64,000 bases of DNA from Algoriphagus yeomjeoni (GTDB lineage Bacteria > Bacteroidota > Bacteroidia > Cytophagales > Cyclobacteriaceae). Every line of letters begins with the position of its first letter. Position 1 is the stretch's first letter. The position numbers and the translations under genes were made by a program. Shown piece by piece: positions 25,331-32,945 of this stretch. Location of the stretch: contig NZ_QLLK01000003.1 in NCBI RefSeq assembly GCF_003259505.1, positions 124,001 to 188,000 on the forward strand, in the 5' to 3' direction. The notes below the pieces were generated by a model. It saw nothing but the letters and a program-made list of their open reading frames with translations. It was not told the DNA's origin and searched no databases.

Positions 25331-26217
25331 TATGTCTTTTTCTTGAAAATCCTTTTAAATGGTTCCACAGTCTGCCCAACAAATCCTTCAGGAAATTTTT
25401 CTTCATCAGGTAGTCCAACTAGAAGATTTTCATCATCAGAAGGCCAGTAATTGGTGCGGAAAAGAAAATCCCAAAGGCTCAAAGAAATCCCGTAATTGAA
25501 TCCGTGAGGATGGCTTTTTGGCAATTCCCGGGCATGATGCCATAGGTGCATTTGTGGTCCATTGACTATGTACTTGAATGGTCCTAGCGGAATATTCAGA
25601 TTAGCATGGCCAAGTTGCCCAAGGACTAGCGTGAAAATATGGACGATAAAAAAGTCTGTAATCCCAAAACCAATCATCGCCAAAGGGATATATTCTAACG
25701 TACGGTACAGGATATTTTCCATCCAGTGATAGCGAAGCAAAGCTGCAAATCCCATCTCTCGAGTACTGTGGTGAACTTTATGAAATTCCCACATCCAATC
25801 CACATGATGATACATGCGGTGAATTGCCCACTGCATGAAATCTCTGACTATAAATATGATTACCAATTGTAGCCAGCCAGGCAGCTGATCCACTTTGATG
25901 GCAACAGTATTCGTGATGCCAAATAATCCCAGGAAATCATTGAAGGCTTCCACCGCCACCATAGAAAGGGCATTGTAGGCGACAAGTGCAAAGAGGAAAT
26001 AATTCCAAAAAAGGTAGAAAATGTCAAGCCAGAAATGTTCGCGGATCAGCGGCTGATTTTTTCTCCATGGAAAAACAATCTCCAGTCCATAAATCACCAA
26101 AGATGCACCTACTAGCCAATAAAAGTAATTGTGCCAGCTCGGATTCAGGATTTCTCCAATAAAGTAATTCCAGTAGCCATAGTAGCCGTCAGCAATTGCT
26201 TTGATGTATTTTTCCAT
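25330..26217 (-). CDS. Sterol desaturase/fatty acid hydroxylase family protein
   Basis: 295 residues with four or more membrane helices. The His-box set of membrane di-iron hydroxylases is complete: HRMYHH (H133, H137, H138), HKVHH (H146, H149, H150) and HLWHH (H224, H227, H228), with H164 as another candidate ligand. Such enzymes hydroxylate or desaturate lipids at the membrane using O2. The lipid substrate in Bacteroidota is usually unknown; carotenoid, sphingolipid or fatty acid are all possible. Transcribed alone toward a shared bidirectional terminator. Confidence 0.9.
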   Translation of the reverse strand: MEKYIKAIADGYYGYWNYFIGEILNPSWHNYFYWLVGASLVIYGLEIVFPWRKNQPLIREHFWLDIFYLFWNYFLFALVAYNALSMVAVEAFNDFLGLFGITNTVAIKVDQLPGWLQLVIIFIVRDFMQWAIHRMYHHVDWMWEFHKVHHSTREMGFAALLRYHWMENILYRTLEYIPLAMIGFGITDFFIVHIFTLVLGQLGHANLNIPLGPFKYIVNGPQMHLWHHARELPKSHPHGFNYGISLSLWDFLFRTNYWPSDDENLLVGLPDEEKFPEGFVGQTVEPFKRIFKKKT

Positions 26218-26280
26218 GCTACAAAGATGAGGAATAATTGCCAGTCAGTATGTGAACTTAGTCACCAACTGGATTTGACA

Positions 26281-26703
26281 TCACTTGGTTTTAGATCTCA
26301 GTGCTATTTCTTCAACTTCTACCAGTTCCAGAGATTTGACCATTTGGGAAGTCCCGTTTTTGTATTTTAAGAAATGAGCGGTTTCTAAATGAGCTAAATA
26401 AGCAGCTTGATTGGCGTAGATTTCTAGAATTGTTATGCTAGTCGGGTCATTTTTATCTGAGACAGCATTTAGAGCCAAAACCCCTGGTTCTATGCGGACG
26501 GATGTTTCAATTTCTTCTTTGAGAAAGGCTTTATAGTTGTCAAGCATTTCTGGATGGATTTTGAGCTTTGCCATTCTTACTACTTGCGGTTGATTTTGGG
26601 CAGATGGATTTTTCTTAGAAATGAATCCCAAACCAACTGAAGTAAGAACTAAGAAAACGGATCCGAGTAGAAAAGTCGGCAATTGGAATTTATGATTTTT
26701 CAT
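26281..26703 (-). CDS. Membrane-anchored antibiotic biosynthesis monooxygenase (ABM) fold protein
   Basis: 140 residues. A membrane anchor or uncleaved signal (about 8-28) is followed by an ABM ferredoxin-like domain (about 43-130): VVRMAKLKIHPEMLDNYKAFLKEEIETSVRIEPGVL, then ITILEIYANQAAYLAHLETAHFLKY. Small ABM proteins are often quinol or polyketide monooxygenases without a cofactor, or merely share the fold. It begins 3 bp downstream of the four-helix membrane protein gene, so the two are likely co-transcribed. Confidence 0.8.
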   Translation of the reverse strand: MKNHKFQLPTFLLGSVFLVLTSVGLGFISKKNPSAQNQPQVVRMAKLKIHPEMLDNYKAFLKEEIETSVRIEPGVLALNAVSDKNDPTSITILEIYANQAAYLAHLETAHFLKYKNGTSQMVKSLELVEVEEIALRSKTK

Positions 26704-26705
26704 GG

Positions 26706-27104
26706 CTAGTTTTTGGATTGATCTGCAGTAGGATGACGAAAAAGAATCAGCCCAAAAGCGATTCCGAATCCAATATAGAGGATTCCTAATGCCCAGATAA
26801 AAGAGGGTAATGCAGGATTAGATAAAAGTCCCTTCAGCAAGGCAAGACCCGCTATCATGAAATGGCTCAGATTGGCTATTGCTACTGGACGATTGTAAAT
26901 CCCACCGATAGGTCTGCCTTTATTCATCCAGTTCAGCATTCCAAAACCAAAATAAAGAGCTCCCAAAATTTGCATTAGAAACAAGGAGATTTGATCAGGA
27001 TTGAGTTTTAAAACTTCCAAAATCAAGTCTGGTGCGAAAGTAAGAATGATTCCTGCCGCATACATCAGTATCGCGCTGGAAGTCATGACTAGTTTGGTGT
27101 TCAT
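26706..27104 (-). CDS. Small four-helix membrane protein, unknown
   Basis: 132 residues from the ATG at 27104 (MNTKLVMTSSAILMYAAG). The frame extends upstream to 27263, but that part overlaps the dodecin gene and its terminator, so it is rejected. Four hydrophobic segments (about 6-26, 40-58, 73-92, 100-122) are joined by short loops, including NKGRPIGGIYNRPVA. No motif is recognised. Directly upstream of the ABM-fold gene, with which it is probably cotranscribed; a quinone- or lipid-related role would be speculation. Confidence 0.7.
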   Translation of the reverse strand: MNTKLVMTSSAILMYAAGIILTFAPDLILEVLKLNPDQISLFLMQILGALYFGFGMLNWMNKGRPIGGIYNRPVAIANLSHFMIAGLALLKGLLSNPALPSFIWALGILYIGFGIAFGLILFRHPTADQSKN

Positions 27105-27173
27105 GAAGAGTAAAACAATGTTGACTCTAAAGGTAAAAAAGATCGAACAACCTCCCTGCAAGCGCCAGTTGAA

Positions 27174-27204
27174 TAAAAAAAGAGTGTAGCGGGCGCCACA
27201 CTCT
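27174..27204 (-). terminator. Terminator of the dodecin gene
   Basis: Minus strand: AGAGTGT...ACACTCT stem (27204-27181) with GC-rich inner pairs, followed by a run of seven T. It is placed 20 bp after the dodecin stop. Confidence 0.88.
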
Positions 27205-27223
27205 AAGGTTTGTTTTAAACGAT

Positions 27224-27430
27224 TTAGGATGGATTCACCCTGAAGGAAACCTTGCAGACACATCCGTAAGAAGTTACTTTTCCTTCTTTCACGTGCGCTT
27301 TGATATCCTTCACGTAAACTGAATCAATGTTGTGAACAGTTTTCGAAACCTCATCCACTGCATTTTGAATGGCATCTTCAATTCCTTTTTCCGAGGAGGC
27401 GATTACCTCCAATACTTTTACAATTCCCAT
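27224..27430 (-). CDS. Dodecin (flavin-binding storage protein)
   Basis: 68 residues, full family length. MGIVKVLEVIASSEKGIEDAIQNAVDEVSKTVHNI forms the strand-helix part, followed by SVYVKDIKAHVKEGKVTSYGCVCKVSFRV. Dodecins form hollow dodecamers that bind riboflavin/FMN pairs and buffer free flavin. At the flavin-stacking position this copy has Tyr (SVYVKD) where some homologues have Trp. It is a single-gene unit bounded by a strong terminator; a 12-bp perfect palindrome lies just upstream. Confidence 0.92.
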   Translation of the reverse strand: MGIVKVLEVIASSEKGIEDAIQNAVDEVSKTVHNIDSVYVKDIKAHVKEGKVTSYGCVCKVSFRVNPS

Positions 27431-27461
27431 GGTTGTCTTGGTTTTAATGAATGTTAGGGTT

Positions 27462-27473
27462 AATAGGCCTATT
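27462..27473. promoter_or_regulatory. Perfect 12-bp palindrome upstream of dodecin
   Basis: AATAGGCCTATT, 31 bp upstream of the dodecin start codon and in the likely promoter/leader region. It could be an operator; no regulator is known, and the palindrome may be fortuitous. Confidence 0.3.
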
Positions 27474-27575
27474 CATACAATCGCCATGCTAAGGGAAGAA
27501 TTTAAGTTGGTTACGAGATGATGCTTAGAGGATTTAGAAGCTTTTGGTCGTAGAAATGCAAGGGGGGAATTAGGA

Positions 27576-28430
27576 TTATTTTTCTCTCTCAATCAAGTTG
27601 GTAGCTAAGATCAGGATTTTTACCAATGGCCGATCTCGATTGCTGGTTTCGGTCGCTGCGATCTTATCGACGATCTCCATTCCAGAGATTACCTCACCAA
27701 ATACAGTATAGTTTTGGTCCAAATGTGCTGCTCCACCAACAGTCTTATAAGCCTCCCGATGTGACGCTGGATAACTGTAAGGAGTCATGCTTTTAAGGTA
27801 GTTTTCCGTAAGGGAATCAAGCTGGCTTTTCAAGCTATCGATGGCCTCCTTATCGCCTGGGTCACGATTTTTCAATAATTCTTGATATGCTGCAAACGTA
27901 GAACTAGTAGCAGGATCGTTTATGACATGATTGTATGCAAGCCCTTTATTGATGCGTTTCTCAGCAATATCAAGGGTGCTATCCGTGTAGGTTCGTCCTT
28001 GTACGATGTAGAATTGGATAAAGCTACCTTTTTGGGTAGGATTGGAATCATCACCTTCGCGGGCTGCTCCGAGAACTCCTCTTTTGTGAAAATGCGAACT
28101 GGTAATCTCCGCTGGAATAAGGTCATCGAAGCCGAGCAATTCTTTCTTTTTGGTAAATGAGTCCTCATGAACTCTTTCCCCTGCCTGAATCATAAATTTC
28201 TCAATCACCCGATGGAAAAGTATACTGTCATACATCCCTTCTTTGACCAAGCTGAGGAAATTATTGCGACTTAAGGGAGTGTCATCATACAAACGAATGA
28301 CAATTGGACCTTCTGTAGTGACAAGTTCTATATCCTTGTTTAAGTCTTTCTTGGTGATTTTCGACTTCGTCAATGAATGACAACCTGCAAGAATCAGGAT
28401 CAAGGAAAAAGCAAGTAAATTTATTTTCAT
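27576..28430 (-). CDS. Cyclophilin-type peptidylprolyl isomerase, lipoprotein
   Basis: 284 residues. SPII signal with lipobox LAGC, lipid Cys17. The cyclophilin domain is recognisable from VTTEGPIVIRLYDDTPLSRNNFLSLVKEGMYDSILFHRVIEKFMIQAGE, through SFIQFYIVQGRTYTDSTLD and GGAAHLDQNYTVFGEVISGMEIVDKIAAT. An insertion of about 80 residues between the two halves (RINKGLAYNHVINDP to TPYSYPASHREAYK) is helical and usual in the Bacteroidota members. It acts on periplasmic protein folding. Stands alone on the minus strand. Confidence 0.92.
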   Translation of the reverse strand: MKINLLAFSLILILAGCHSLTKSKITKKDLNKDIELVTTEGPIVIRLYDDTPLSRNNFLSLVKEGMYDSILFHRVIEKFMIQAGERVHEDSFTKKKELLGFDDLIPAEITSSHFHKRGVLGAAREGDDSNPTQKGSFIQFYIVQGRTYTDSTLDIAEKRINKGLAYNHVINDPATSSTFAAYQELLKNRDPGDKEAIDSLKSQLDSLTENYLKSMTPYSYPASHREAYKTVGGAAHLDQNYTVFGEVISGMEIVDKIAATETSNRDRPLVKILILATNLIEREK

Positions 28431-28474
28431 ATAGTTTTATTTGCGAGGAAATTAATGAAATATGTGAGGTTTAT

Positions 28475-28490
28475 TACCACAGTGGACACA
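28475..28490 (+). repeat. Dispersed intergenic repeat, copy 1
   Basis: TACCACAGTGGACACA, matching TACCGCGGTGGGCGCG at 36911 except for purine transitions. It sits in the 295-bp spacer 28431-28725, which otherwise holds no gene; a second patch at about 28640-28675 has a quasi-repeat GGCATC...GGCATCC. Confidence 0.45.
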
Positions 28491-28725
28491 AACGTTGCGC
28501 GGAGGCCAAAAATCTGATGAATCATTTGTGATAAATATCAGTATTTTCAATTCTATTTTATTTACACGATTTTGAAAGCTAGTTTTTGCGCAAAGGAAAT
28601 AGCTTCATGAAATTAGACGAAGCCTAACTAAATGTGATCATCTGGCATCGGGCTTCGGACACCCGGCATCCTTTCTTTTTTCTCCTAGCAGTTTTCATTA
28701 ATTTCCTTTCTCAATTACTTTTCCT

Positions 28726-29076
28726 ATGACCCTAGAATATTACCGAGATTACTGTCTAGCAATGGCTGGAGTGACTGAAGACACGCCATTTGATGCCGAC
28801 GCGCTTTGCTTTCGGGTAGGTAACAAGATTTTTTCGATCTGCTCCATTTCGGAGTTTCAATACATCAATCTGAAGTGTGATCCGGAGCGAGCAGTTGAGT
28901 TGCGCGAGCAATATGACGGTATTACTCCGGGATATCATATGAACAAACAACAATGGAATTCGGTGAGTACGAGAGGAAATGTGCCCGATCGCTTGATTCT
29001 GGAATTGGCAGATCATTCTTACGAGCTTATCTTTGGCGGCTTGACCAAAAAACTGCAAGCCGAAATTCGCCCATGA
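28726..29076 (+). CDS. MmcQ/YjbR family protein
   Basis: 116 residues. The family pattern is visible throughout: LEYYRDYCLAMAGVTEDTPFDADALCFRVGNKIFSI, LKCDPERAVELREQYDGITPGYHMNKQQWNSVST and ELADHSYELIFGGLTKKLQ. These are CyaY-like-fold proteins suspected to bind DNA, with no firm function. The stop codon overlaps the ATG of the ABC transporter gene (ATGA), so the products are made together. Confidence 0.9.
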   Translation: MTLEYYRDYCLAMAGVTEDTPFDADALCFRVGNKIFSICSISEFQYINLKCDPERAVELREQYDGITPGYHMNKQQWNSVSTRGNVPDRLILELADHSYELIFGGLTKKLQAEIRP

Positions 29077-30026
29077 GTTATTTTTCTATTTCAAATGTTT
29101 CCAAATCCTACGATGAGATCCCTGCATTGCAGCCGTTTTCACTGGAGATGAATCAAGGGGACTTTTTAGCTATTGTAGGAGAAAGCGGGTCGGGTAAAAG
29201 TACCTTGCTCAAGATTATGGCTGGTTTGGAGGTACAAGATTCAGGAGAAGTATTCTTGGGGGGTAAGCCGATTTTGAACCCAAATCAGAAGATTGTTTCC
29301 GGCTACGATGAGATCCGGTTAATTCATCAGAATTTTCATCTCTATCCCAATTCTACCGTGGAGGAAAATATTTCCAGGCAACTCCTTCATTACGAAAAGG
29401 AATATGCGAAAAGTAGAGTAGCCCAGCTGCTGAAGCTTCTCGGATTAAATGATTTTAAGGATAGGTTTCCACGGCAGCTTTCCGGAGGGCAAAAACAAAA
29501 AGTGGCGATTGGTAAAGCCATGGCAGTGGAACCGGATATCTTATTGTTGGATGAGCCTTTTTCATCGTTGGACACGATTCAGACTCATCGACTGATTTCA
29601 GAGTTGAAGGAGATTTTCAAGGAATTCGGTACCACTGTAATTTTCGTGACACATGATCTGGACGATGCTCTTCGGTTAACAGACAATCTGATCATTTTGC
29701 AAAAGGGGAAAGTAGCTCAAAAAGGAACTTCCAGACAGCTTTGTGAGAAGCCAAATACAAAATACGTCGCTCAGCTTTTCAGCCCGATAAATAAACTTCC
29801 TGATACTAAAAACAGCTATATCCGACCTGCCGATGTGAAGCTAAGAACCAAAGGAGGCTTACTCGCCCATGTGACAGATTCCAGGTTTTTGGTGCACTAC
29901 AATTCACTTCAGATACAGCTTAAGGAAAGTGGAATCACTTGGGAAGTGGATGACCCGCAGAGAAAATACGAAATAGGGGATCGTGTATATTTGAGTTGGG
30001 ATGGTCCTAAGGTGATGACGCTCTGA
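29073..30026 (+). CDS. ABC transporter ATP-binding protein with TOBE-like C-terminus
   Basis: 317 residues from ATG 29073, which overlaps the preceding TGA. The frame stays open back to 28953, but that part is inside the YjbR gene. Walker A GESGSGKST (36-44), Q-loop near IHQNF, signature LSGGQ (136-140), Walker B DILLLDE (155-161) and the H-loop His194 are intact. After about residue 245 the sequence (SYIRPADVKLRTKGGLLAHV to GDRVYLSWDG) resembles the TOBE domain of sugar/spermidine/iron importers. No permease or binding protein gene is adjacent: the next gene is an App1-like phosphatase 21 bp downstream. Transported substrate unknown. Confidence 0.88.
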   Translation: MSYFSISNVSKSYDEIPALQPFSLEMNQGDFLAIVGESGSGKSTLLKIMAGLEVQDSGEVFLGGKPILNPNQKIVSGYDEIRLIHQNFHLYPNSTVEENISRQLLHYEKEYAKSRVAQLLKLLGLNDFKDRFPRQLSGGQKQKVAIGKAMAVEPDILLLDEPFSSLDTIQTHRLISELKEIFKEFGTTVIFVTHDLDDALRLTDNLIILQKGKVAQKGTSRQLCEKPNTKYVAQLFSPINKLPDTKNSYIRPADVKLRTKGGLLAHVTDSRFLVHYNSLQIQLKESGITWEVDDPQRKYEIGDRVYLSWDGPKVMTL

Positions 30027-30047
30027 CAGAGAAAAGATTTTTTACCC

Positions 30048-31193
30048 ATGTCTTCAACTCAAAAAAGAAACTTAGCACTAACAGTTCTTTACGAAACCAA
30101 GCTAGCTATCAATCAGGCTGTGTTATGGCTTTGGATCAAATTGGGATGGGTGAAATCGATCTTGATCATGTCTTACGAAGGTTTTGGGAATGAAAAGGAG
30201 ATTTTACTGGTAGGCCGGGTTATTCGTGATAATCGAGTTGGGACATCCACACCTGAAGATACCGTCTGGCAGAATATCAGTAAAATGCGCAGGAGATTTA
30301 TGACTGTGGTGATTCCTGGTGTGGAGGTTAGGGCTGAATTTGATGGAGACGAATATTTCGCAAAGACTGATGAAGAAGGATATTTCGAGTTTAAAATCCA
30401 TCCCAAAAAGCAAATCCCATTCTTATCGCGCTGGCAGCAGATTAAACTGACTTTGGTGGATCAGGTGATCCGAAATCAAGGTGAGGTGACCGCATTTGCA
30501 GATGTGTTTTTACCAATGGGGAATATTGATTATGGGATAATTTCTGACATAGATGATACGATCATTCCCACCGGAGCTATGCGGATGACCGAGATGCTGA
30601 AAACCACTTTTGCCAAGAATGCACATACCCGAACGCCCTTTCCAGGTGTTTCTGCTTTTTATAAGGCTTTGCAAAAAGGAACAGATGGAGTAGAGAGCAA
30701 TCCTTTTTTCTATGTGTCGAGCAGCCCTTGGAATCTATTTGATTTTCTTCAGGAGCTACTCCAAATACACCATATTCCCAAAGGTCCCTTGATGCTTCGG
30801 GATATTGGATTGTCTCGTACACAGCTGATCGCAGGAAGTCACTCAGAGCATAAGTTGGAGCAAATCCGCCATATTTTGTCCACCTATTCTCAGCTGCCTT
30901 TTATGCTAATTGGTGATAGTGGGCAGGAGGATCCCACAATTTATCTCCAAATTGTTCGAGAGTTTCCTGGGAGAATTTTAATGATTTTTATTCGTGATGT
31001 TCATTCCTCTCGCCATGATTTTGTTCAAGGAATTAGAGAAGAATTGCAAAGCTTGGGAGTCGAAATGCTGCTCGTCAAAGATACGCTCCAAGCATCGGGA
31101 TATGCACTTTCAAAAGGTTGGGTATTGGAGGAGGATATGGTGGGAATTGCTCAGGAAAAAATCAAAAACGAAGCTGAAAATGAGCAGATCTAG
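30048..31193 (+). CDS. App1/DUF2183 family phosphatase-like protein
   Basis: 381 residues. The catalytic HAD-type motif is ISDIDDTI (YGIISDIDDTIIPTGAM), followed by the FFYVSSSPWNLFDFL strand-helix with the SSSPWN motif, SEHKLEQIRHIL and FMLIGDSGQEDPTIY. Yeast App1p is a Mg2+-dependent phosphatidate phosphatase; bacterial members are assumed similar. An N-terminal beta domain (about 35-160, LVGRVIRDNRVGTSTP, VEVRAEFDGDEYFAKTD) precedes it. It follows the ABC ATPase gene by 21 bp and meets the cytochrome gene head-on 3 bp beyond its stop. Confidence 0.88.
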   Translation: MSSTQKRNLALTVLYETKLAINQAVLWLWIKLGWVKSILIMSYEGFGNEKEILLVGRVIRDNRVGTSTPEDTVWQNISKMRRRFMTVVIPGVEVRAEFDGDEYFAKTDEEGYFEFKIHPKKQIPFLSRWQQIKLTLVDQVIRNQGEVTAFADVFLPMGNIDYGIISDIDDTIIPTGAMRMTEMLKTTFAKNAHTRTPFPGVSAFYKALQKGTDGVESNPFFYVSSSPWNLFDFLQELLQIHHIPKGPLMLRDIGLSRTQLIAGSHSEHKLEQIRHILSTYSQLPFMLIGDSGQEDPTIYLQIVREFPGRILMIFIRDVHSSRHDFVQGIREELQSLGVEMLLVKDTLQASGYALSKGWVLEEDMVGIAQEKIKNEAENEQI

Positions 31194-31196
31194 TAC

Positions 31197-31601
31197 TCAG
31201 TCTTCCAAAGACAGAATGTAACTAACCATAGCAGTGGCATCATCCATAGTAAGTTTAGGATGAGCAGCCATCACAGGGCTTCCCCAAGATCCCGTACCAC
31301 CAGATATCACTTTACGTGCAAGGAGGTTAATGTAAACTTGACTGGTTGGATATCTCTTTGCAATATCCTGAAAGGCAGGACCTTTTGCTCTCATATCTGG
31401 CTTATGACATTCTGCACAGTCAGAATAGGAGATTAGAACCTTTCCTCGCTTGACCAACTCAGGGTCTAAAACCTCATCCACACCTTCGATGGCTCGAATA
31501 TATTCCCGATCCTTTAGATCGGAGGTATCAATCATTTCTTGCTTGGGTTTCTGAGTGCAAGCAAACAGGGTGATCAAAAGGAAGATCAGATTTCTATGCA
31601 A
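31197..31601 (-). CDS. Monohaem c-type cytochrome lipoprotein
   Basis: 134 residues. SPII-like signal, lipobox LFAC, lipid Cys15. The haem motif is CAECH (C62, C65, H66); the probable distal ligand is M111 in SPVMAAHP. The C-terminus AMVSYILSLED is typical of small cytochromes c. It carries electrons at the periplasmic face of the inner membrane or outer membrane. Transcribed after the slyD-like terminator, convergent with the App1 gene. Confidence 0.92.
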   Translation of the reverse strand: MHRNLIFLLITLFACTQKPKQEMIDTSDLKDREYIRAIEGVDEVLDPELVKRGKVLISYSDCAECHKPDMRAKGPAFQDIAKRYPTSQVYINLLARKVISGGTGSWGSPVMAAHPKLTMDDATAMVSYILSLED

Positions 31602-31624
31602 TTTGAAAAGGAGTGAATATTAGT

Positions 31625-31669
31625 AAAAAACATAGAGGTAAGATGTTAAACCTTTAACCTCCTACCTCT
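31625..31669 (-). terminator. Terminator after the SlyD-like gene
   Basis: Minus strand: AGAGGTA/TACCTCT outer stem (31669-31634) with inner GTTAAA/TTTAAC pairs, then a T run (31630-31625). It separates the YfhO-methyltransferase-FKBP unit from the cytochrome gene. Confidence 0.7.
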
Positions 31670-31689
31670 TACAATTTTAATTAAACGAT

Positions 31690-32220
31690 TTACTCCTCGT
31701 CATGGGCTCCATGAGCACCATGAACATGACCATGTGCTAGCTCGTCTTTCGTCGCTTTGCGGACTTCTTCTATATTGCCTTCGAAATGCAAATCGAATCC
31801 CACCAGTGGATGGTTAAAATCCAATAGAATCTCTTCGCCCATATCTTTTAGGATTTTTGCTTGCATAGGATATCCGTCTTCGTCCATCAAAGGCAAGAAA
31901 TTGCCTTCTTCCAGCATTTCTGGATTAAAGCCATTTTCTCCTGAAAACTGCGATTTCGGTAAATTGACAATCAAATCCTCGTCTATCTCACCATAAGCTT
32001 CTGCAACAGGAATTACGAAGGAAAAGTCTTCACCTTGCTCTTTTCCTTGAAGCAACTCCTCAAATTTTTCCGGAAGATCACTCGCTCCAAAAAGAAAGTA
32101 AAAAGGATCTTCTGTATCTCGGATTTCTACACTGAATGGAGCTGATTCTATCTCGTCTGCTTCTTTGCTTACTTTGAGTTCGTAGGTAAGTCCTACAACG
32201 GTATTTTCTGCTATTTTCAT
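31690..32220 (-). CDS. slyD: SlyD-like FKBP-type peptidylprolyl isomerase
   Basis: 176 residues. N-terminal FKBP half (IAENTVVGLTYELKVSK), then the insert-in-flap region and VIPVAEAYGEIDEDL, ending with a His-rich tail HGHVHGAHGAHDEE. His/Cys-rich C-termini in SlyD proteins bind Ni2+ and assist metalloenzyme maturation. The F/Y/W-poor active site is usual for the family. It begins 5 bp after the methyltransferase stop, at the end of a three-gene run. Confidence 0.9.
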   Translation of the reverse strand: MKIAENTVVGLTYELKVSKEADEIESAPFSVEIRDTEDPFYFLFGASDLPEKFEELLQGKEQGEDFSFVIPVAEAYGEIDEDLIVNLPKSQFSGENGFNPEMLEEGNFLPLMDEDGYPMQAKILKDMGEEILLDFNHPLVGFDLHFEGNIEEVRKATKDELAHGHVHGAHGAHDEE

Positions 32221-32225
32221 TTCTT

Positions 32226-32945
32226 TTATTTTAAAATTCCATGCTTTAATCTAATGATAATTCGCTCCTTCAAAATCTCCCATTTGCTTCTAGGAGTGGA
32301 TTTGAAAAGTGGCTTTATTGCTCTAAACACGAAGTATTGATAATCTTTCTCCTCGAAAAAGATGGGATAAGTTTCCATTTTTTCCAAGTAAAAACCATTG
32401 GAGGTAATGCTTTTGATCAGGTCTCCAGAGTCCAACGGCTGATCAATTACTTGGAGCTTTTGTGGTTCATTTTCAATCATCCACTGCAAGTATCTCGGTG
32501 CGGGAATATGAATGAAAATCACTGAGTCCTGATGCGCGTGCTTGTGGATATTGCGGAAAAGGCGATCATGCTGATCCACTGGAATATGTTCCAAAACATC
32601 TGGAAACACAAAGAAGTCAAAGGTTTTCCCACTTTTGTCAAAGTCGGACATATCCGAAACCTCAAATTTCAGATTGGCTTGATCCTTCCAAAGGACTTTT
32701 GCTTTGGCTATACTCTCAGGAGAAATGTCCACAGCCATTACCTCACCTTGTTTTACCTGATTAGCAAGTAAATGACTCACCGTCCCAATACCACAACCAA
32801 CTTCCAATACGCTATTATTAGCGTTCAAACCAGCATCTTTGACCTTGTCCAAGATGCTTAGGTGCCTGGAGTTGATCCCGGTTTTCTCCTGTTTATCTGC
32901 AAATTGATCGTAAAAGCTGACGACTTTATCCTTATCCTCTTTCAT
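32226..32945 (-). CDS. SAM-dependent methyltransferase
   Basis: 239 residues. Motif I is NNSVLEVGCGIGTVSHLLA, then VMAVDISPESIAKAK, FDFFVFPDVLEHIPVDQHDRLFRNIHKH and VIFIHIPAPRY. The C-terminus (KWEILKERIIIRLKHGILK) is basic and amphipathic and may attach to the membrane. Its start overlaps the end of the yfhO-type gene by 4 nt (ATGA-type), suggesting that it modifies a lipid- or glycan-linked substrate handled by that protein; this is inference. Confidence 0.9.
   Translation of the reverse strand: MKEDKDKVVSFYDQFADKQEKTGINSRHLSILDKVKDAGLNANNSVLEVGCGIGTVSHLLANQVKQGEVMAVDISPESIAKAKVLWKDQANLKFEVSDMSDFDKSGKTFDFFVFPDVLEHIPVDQHDRLFRNIHKHAHQDSVIFIHIPAPRYLQWMIENEPQKLQVIDQPLDSGDLIKSITSNGFYLEKMETYPIFFEEKDYQYFVFRAIKPLFKSTPRSKWEILKERIIIRLKHGILK

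Noticed and set aside
27105..27263. N-terminal extension of the four-helix membrane protein
   Set aside because: It runs through the dodecin terminator and its 3' end.
28953..29072. Forty-residue N-terminal extension of the ABC ATPase
   Set aside because: It overlaps the YjbR/MmcQ gene; the ATGA junction at 29073 gives the normal ABC start.
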